From: Halieaceae bacterium
Lineage (GTDB): Bacteria > Pseudomonadota > Gammaproteobacteria > Pseudomonadales > Halieaceae
Assembly (NCBI GenBank): GCA_009886815.1
Contig: QXYP01000357.1
Span: 1-14,073, forward strand
Direction: 5' to 3'
Length of the DNA: 14,073 nt
Shown here: piece by piece, positions 13,121 to 14,073 of the stretch
Numbering within the stretch: position 1 is the first letter of the stretch
Layout: each line of letters starts with the position of its first letter
Program-made: the position numbers and the translations under genes
Notes under the pieces: model-generated
What the model saw: only the letters and a program-made list of their open reading frames with translations
Database searches by the model: none
Told to the model about the DNA's origin: nothing

Positions 13121-14073
13121 CTACTGATTCGCTTTGATAACAAAAGAGTGCGACTCGCGTAATGCTGTTGTAATGAGCAGGGAGCCGTCCTCCTGCCATG
13201 AGGTCCCCGGAGGTAACGGGCCGCCTTTGCTGATGTCACCCAGATATGCTCCGTCCTTTAGTAACGCATAGGTCTTGTCCGTTCCCAACTGACGGACTGT
13301 GAACGAGACGGTGCTGCTTGCTACAGGTCCAGCGACTAGCGTTACGACAAGAGCGTCTTTTGCGCGATCAAAAACGGCCTGCGTGACACTGGCTTCAAGG
13401 TAGTCGATATCGCTGATGAACGGGTCTGCGAAGTGGGACTTCTCCCAGGGTCGGTTATAGATCTCCCAGAGTCCATCTTTCGGATTGATGCTCGCAAAGC
13501 CGACTAGGACGTTGCCCGTCAACGGACCCACGTTGTGAATGTACCCCAGCCAGTCCCGAAAGAAGTTGTATATATAAAACCTTGTGTGCGGATAGTAGTA
13601 GCCCCCGTCCTTCCACGTCGGCTCGAAGTGCGCGTCGGCGTAATCGATCATTGTCTGTACCGTGTCCGTATCGCCAACCTCAGAAGCTAAGAGGGCAAAA
13701 AAACCGAAGTCGAACGACACGCCCCACCCCATGTTTTCGAAGGGCCAGCCTCTTAGCAATGATGGAAAGTAGCGTTCTTTCTGATCTGGATAAATGCTCT
13801 CGATATATTCCTTGTCCCAAACGTGCTGGGCGTGACCATTCCAACCATCAGCCCAGGCATAGGTTGCAGGGACAACTTCATCTTCTTTGACTTTCATGAA
13901 ATACATCGTGGTATTTGTTTCGGGGTCAATATAGTTACGCTTTTGCATAACCTTCTTAAACTCTTTGCGGACCTTTACCGAGAGGTCTGTACCATTTTCT
14001 AGGTCGTAGGACATAAGGCCGAGAATAGGGTGCTGGTTGCACTCTGCGTAAACGGCATTGCGCTCGCACTCAA
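13121..14073 (-). CDS. Linalool dehydratase/isomerase-like enzyme, 5' end beyond the window
   Basis: C-terminal 317 residues of a larger protein; the frame is open to the right edge, so the start is missing. At the edge it reads ECERNAVYAECNQHPILGL. The Cys-Glu pair followed nine residues later by a second Cys in CNQ matches, from memory, the active-site Cys170-Glu171 and Cys179 of the Castellaniella defragrans linalool dehydratase/isomerase (Ldi). Downstream it is rich in aromatic residues and has an alpha-barrel-like layout with WADGWNGHAQ, RGWPFENMGWGVSFDFG and a beta-rich end, in keeping with that family. Ldi interconverts myrcene, linalool and geraniol in the periplasm. Substrate here is unknown; Ldi-like domains also occur in enzymes of unknown reaction. 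An internal ATG at 14014 is not the start, because the conserved motif precedes it. The DsbA-like gene follows 26 bases later. Confidence 0.8.
   Translation of the reverse strand, partial: ECERNAVYAECNQHPILGLMSYDLENGTDLSVKVRKEFKKVMQKRNYIDPETNTTMYFMKVKEDEVVPATYAWADGWNGHAQHVWDKEYIESIYPDQKERYFPSLLRGWPFENMGWGVSFDFGFFALLASEVGDTDTVQTMIDYADAHFEPTWKDGGYYYPHTRFYIYNFFRDWLGYIHNVGPLTGNVLVGFASINPKDGLWEIYNRPWEKSHFADPFISDIDYLEASVTQAVFDRAKDALVVTLVAGPVASSTVSFTVRQLGTDKTYALLKDGAYLGDISKGGPLPPGTSWQEDGSLLITTALRESHSFVIKANQ

Noticed and set aside
13095..13199. Longer N-terminus for the DsbA-like protein, starting at 13199
   Set aside because: It would overlap the end of the Ldi-like gene by 79 bases and place 35 residues before an obvious signal sequence; ATG 13094 has a ribosome site.
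13121..14014. Treating the right-hand gene as complete with ATG at 14014
   Set aside because: The frame stays open to the window edge and the 19 codons before this ATG encode the conserved Cys-Glu-x7-Cys and CNQHP region, so the gene is 5'-truncated by the window.

Overview
The window reads as a catabolic gene cluster from a Gram-negative bacterium, most likely a marine-type gammaproteobacterium (Halieaceae/OM60-like is my best guess). The basis is an outer-membrane TonB-dependent receptor, a Tat-exported flavoprotein, a periplasmic DsbA-type lipoprotein, moderate GC, and a gene mix (P450, SDR, thiolase, hotdog and NTF2-like proteins) typical of terpenoid, steroid or branched-lipid degraders. 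The taxon is inference only. There are no rRNA, tRNA, IS or CRISPR features.

Layout. 1-113: promoter and operator region. 114-2429 (+): TonB-dependent receptor, closed by a good hairpin terminator. 2585-3067 and 3140-3562 (+): an exported cupin and an NTF2-like protein. 3736-8548 (-): a tight five-gene unit, in transcription order P450cam-like cytochrome P450, NTF2-like protein, Tat-exported FAD oxidoreductase (spermidine-dehydrogenase-like), SnoaL_4-type NTF2 protein, and a six-TM membrane protein. 8549-8709: divergent control region. 8710-9894 (+): SCP-x-type thiolase-fold enzyme. 9939-12011 (-): a two-gene unit of double-hotdog (MaoC/FAS1-like) dehydratase and HSD10-like SDR. 12012-12335: intergenic, with a promoter/operator and a possible gene remnant. 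12336-14073 (-): a DsbA-like lipoprotein downstream of a linalool dehydratase/isomerase-like enzyme that runs off the right edge.

How they may work together (inference). The receptor imports a hydrophobic substrate. The LDI-like enzyme, the flavoprotein and the P450 would modify the alkene/alcohol skeleton, and NTF2-like proteins may isomerise, hydrate or cyclise intermediates. The hotdog hydratase, HSD10-like dehydrogenase and thiolase-fold enzyme resemble the later steps of a beta-oxidation-type cycle for a branched acyl-CoA. No acyl-CoA ligase, acyl-CoA dehydrogenase, ferredoxin/reductase or regulator gene lies in the window.

The strongest unifying signal is a shared 20-bp imperfect palindrome (half-site ACTTTACA, 4-bp centre, TGTA-type second half). 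It lies upstream of the receptor (53-72), in the P450/thiolase divergent region (8616-8635) and upstream of the hotdog/SDR unit (12050-12069), which suggests one regulator, encoded elsewhere, controls the set.
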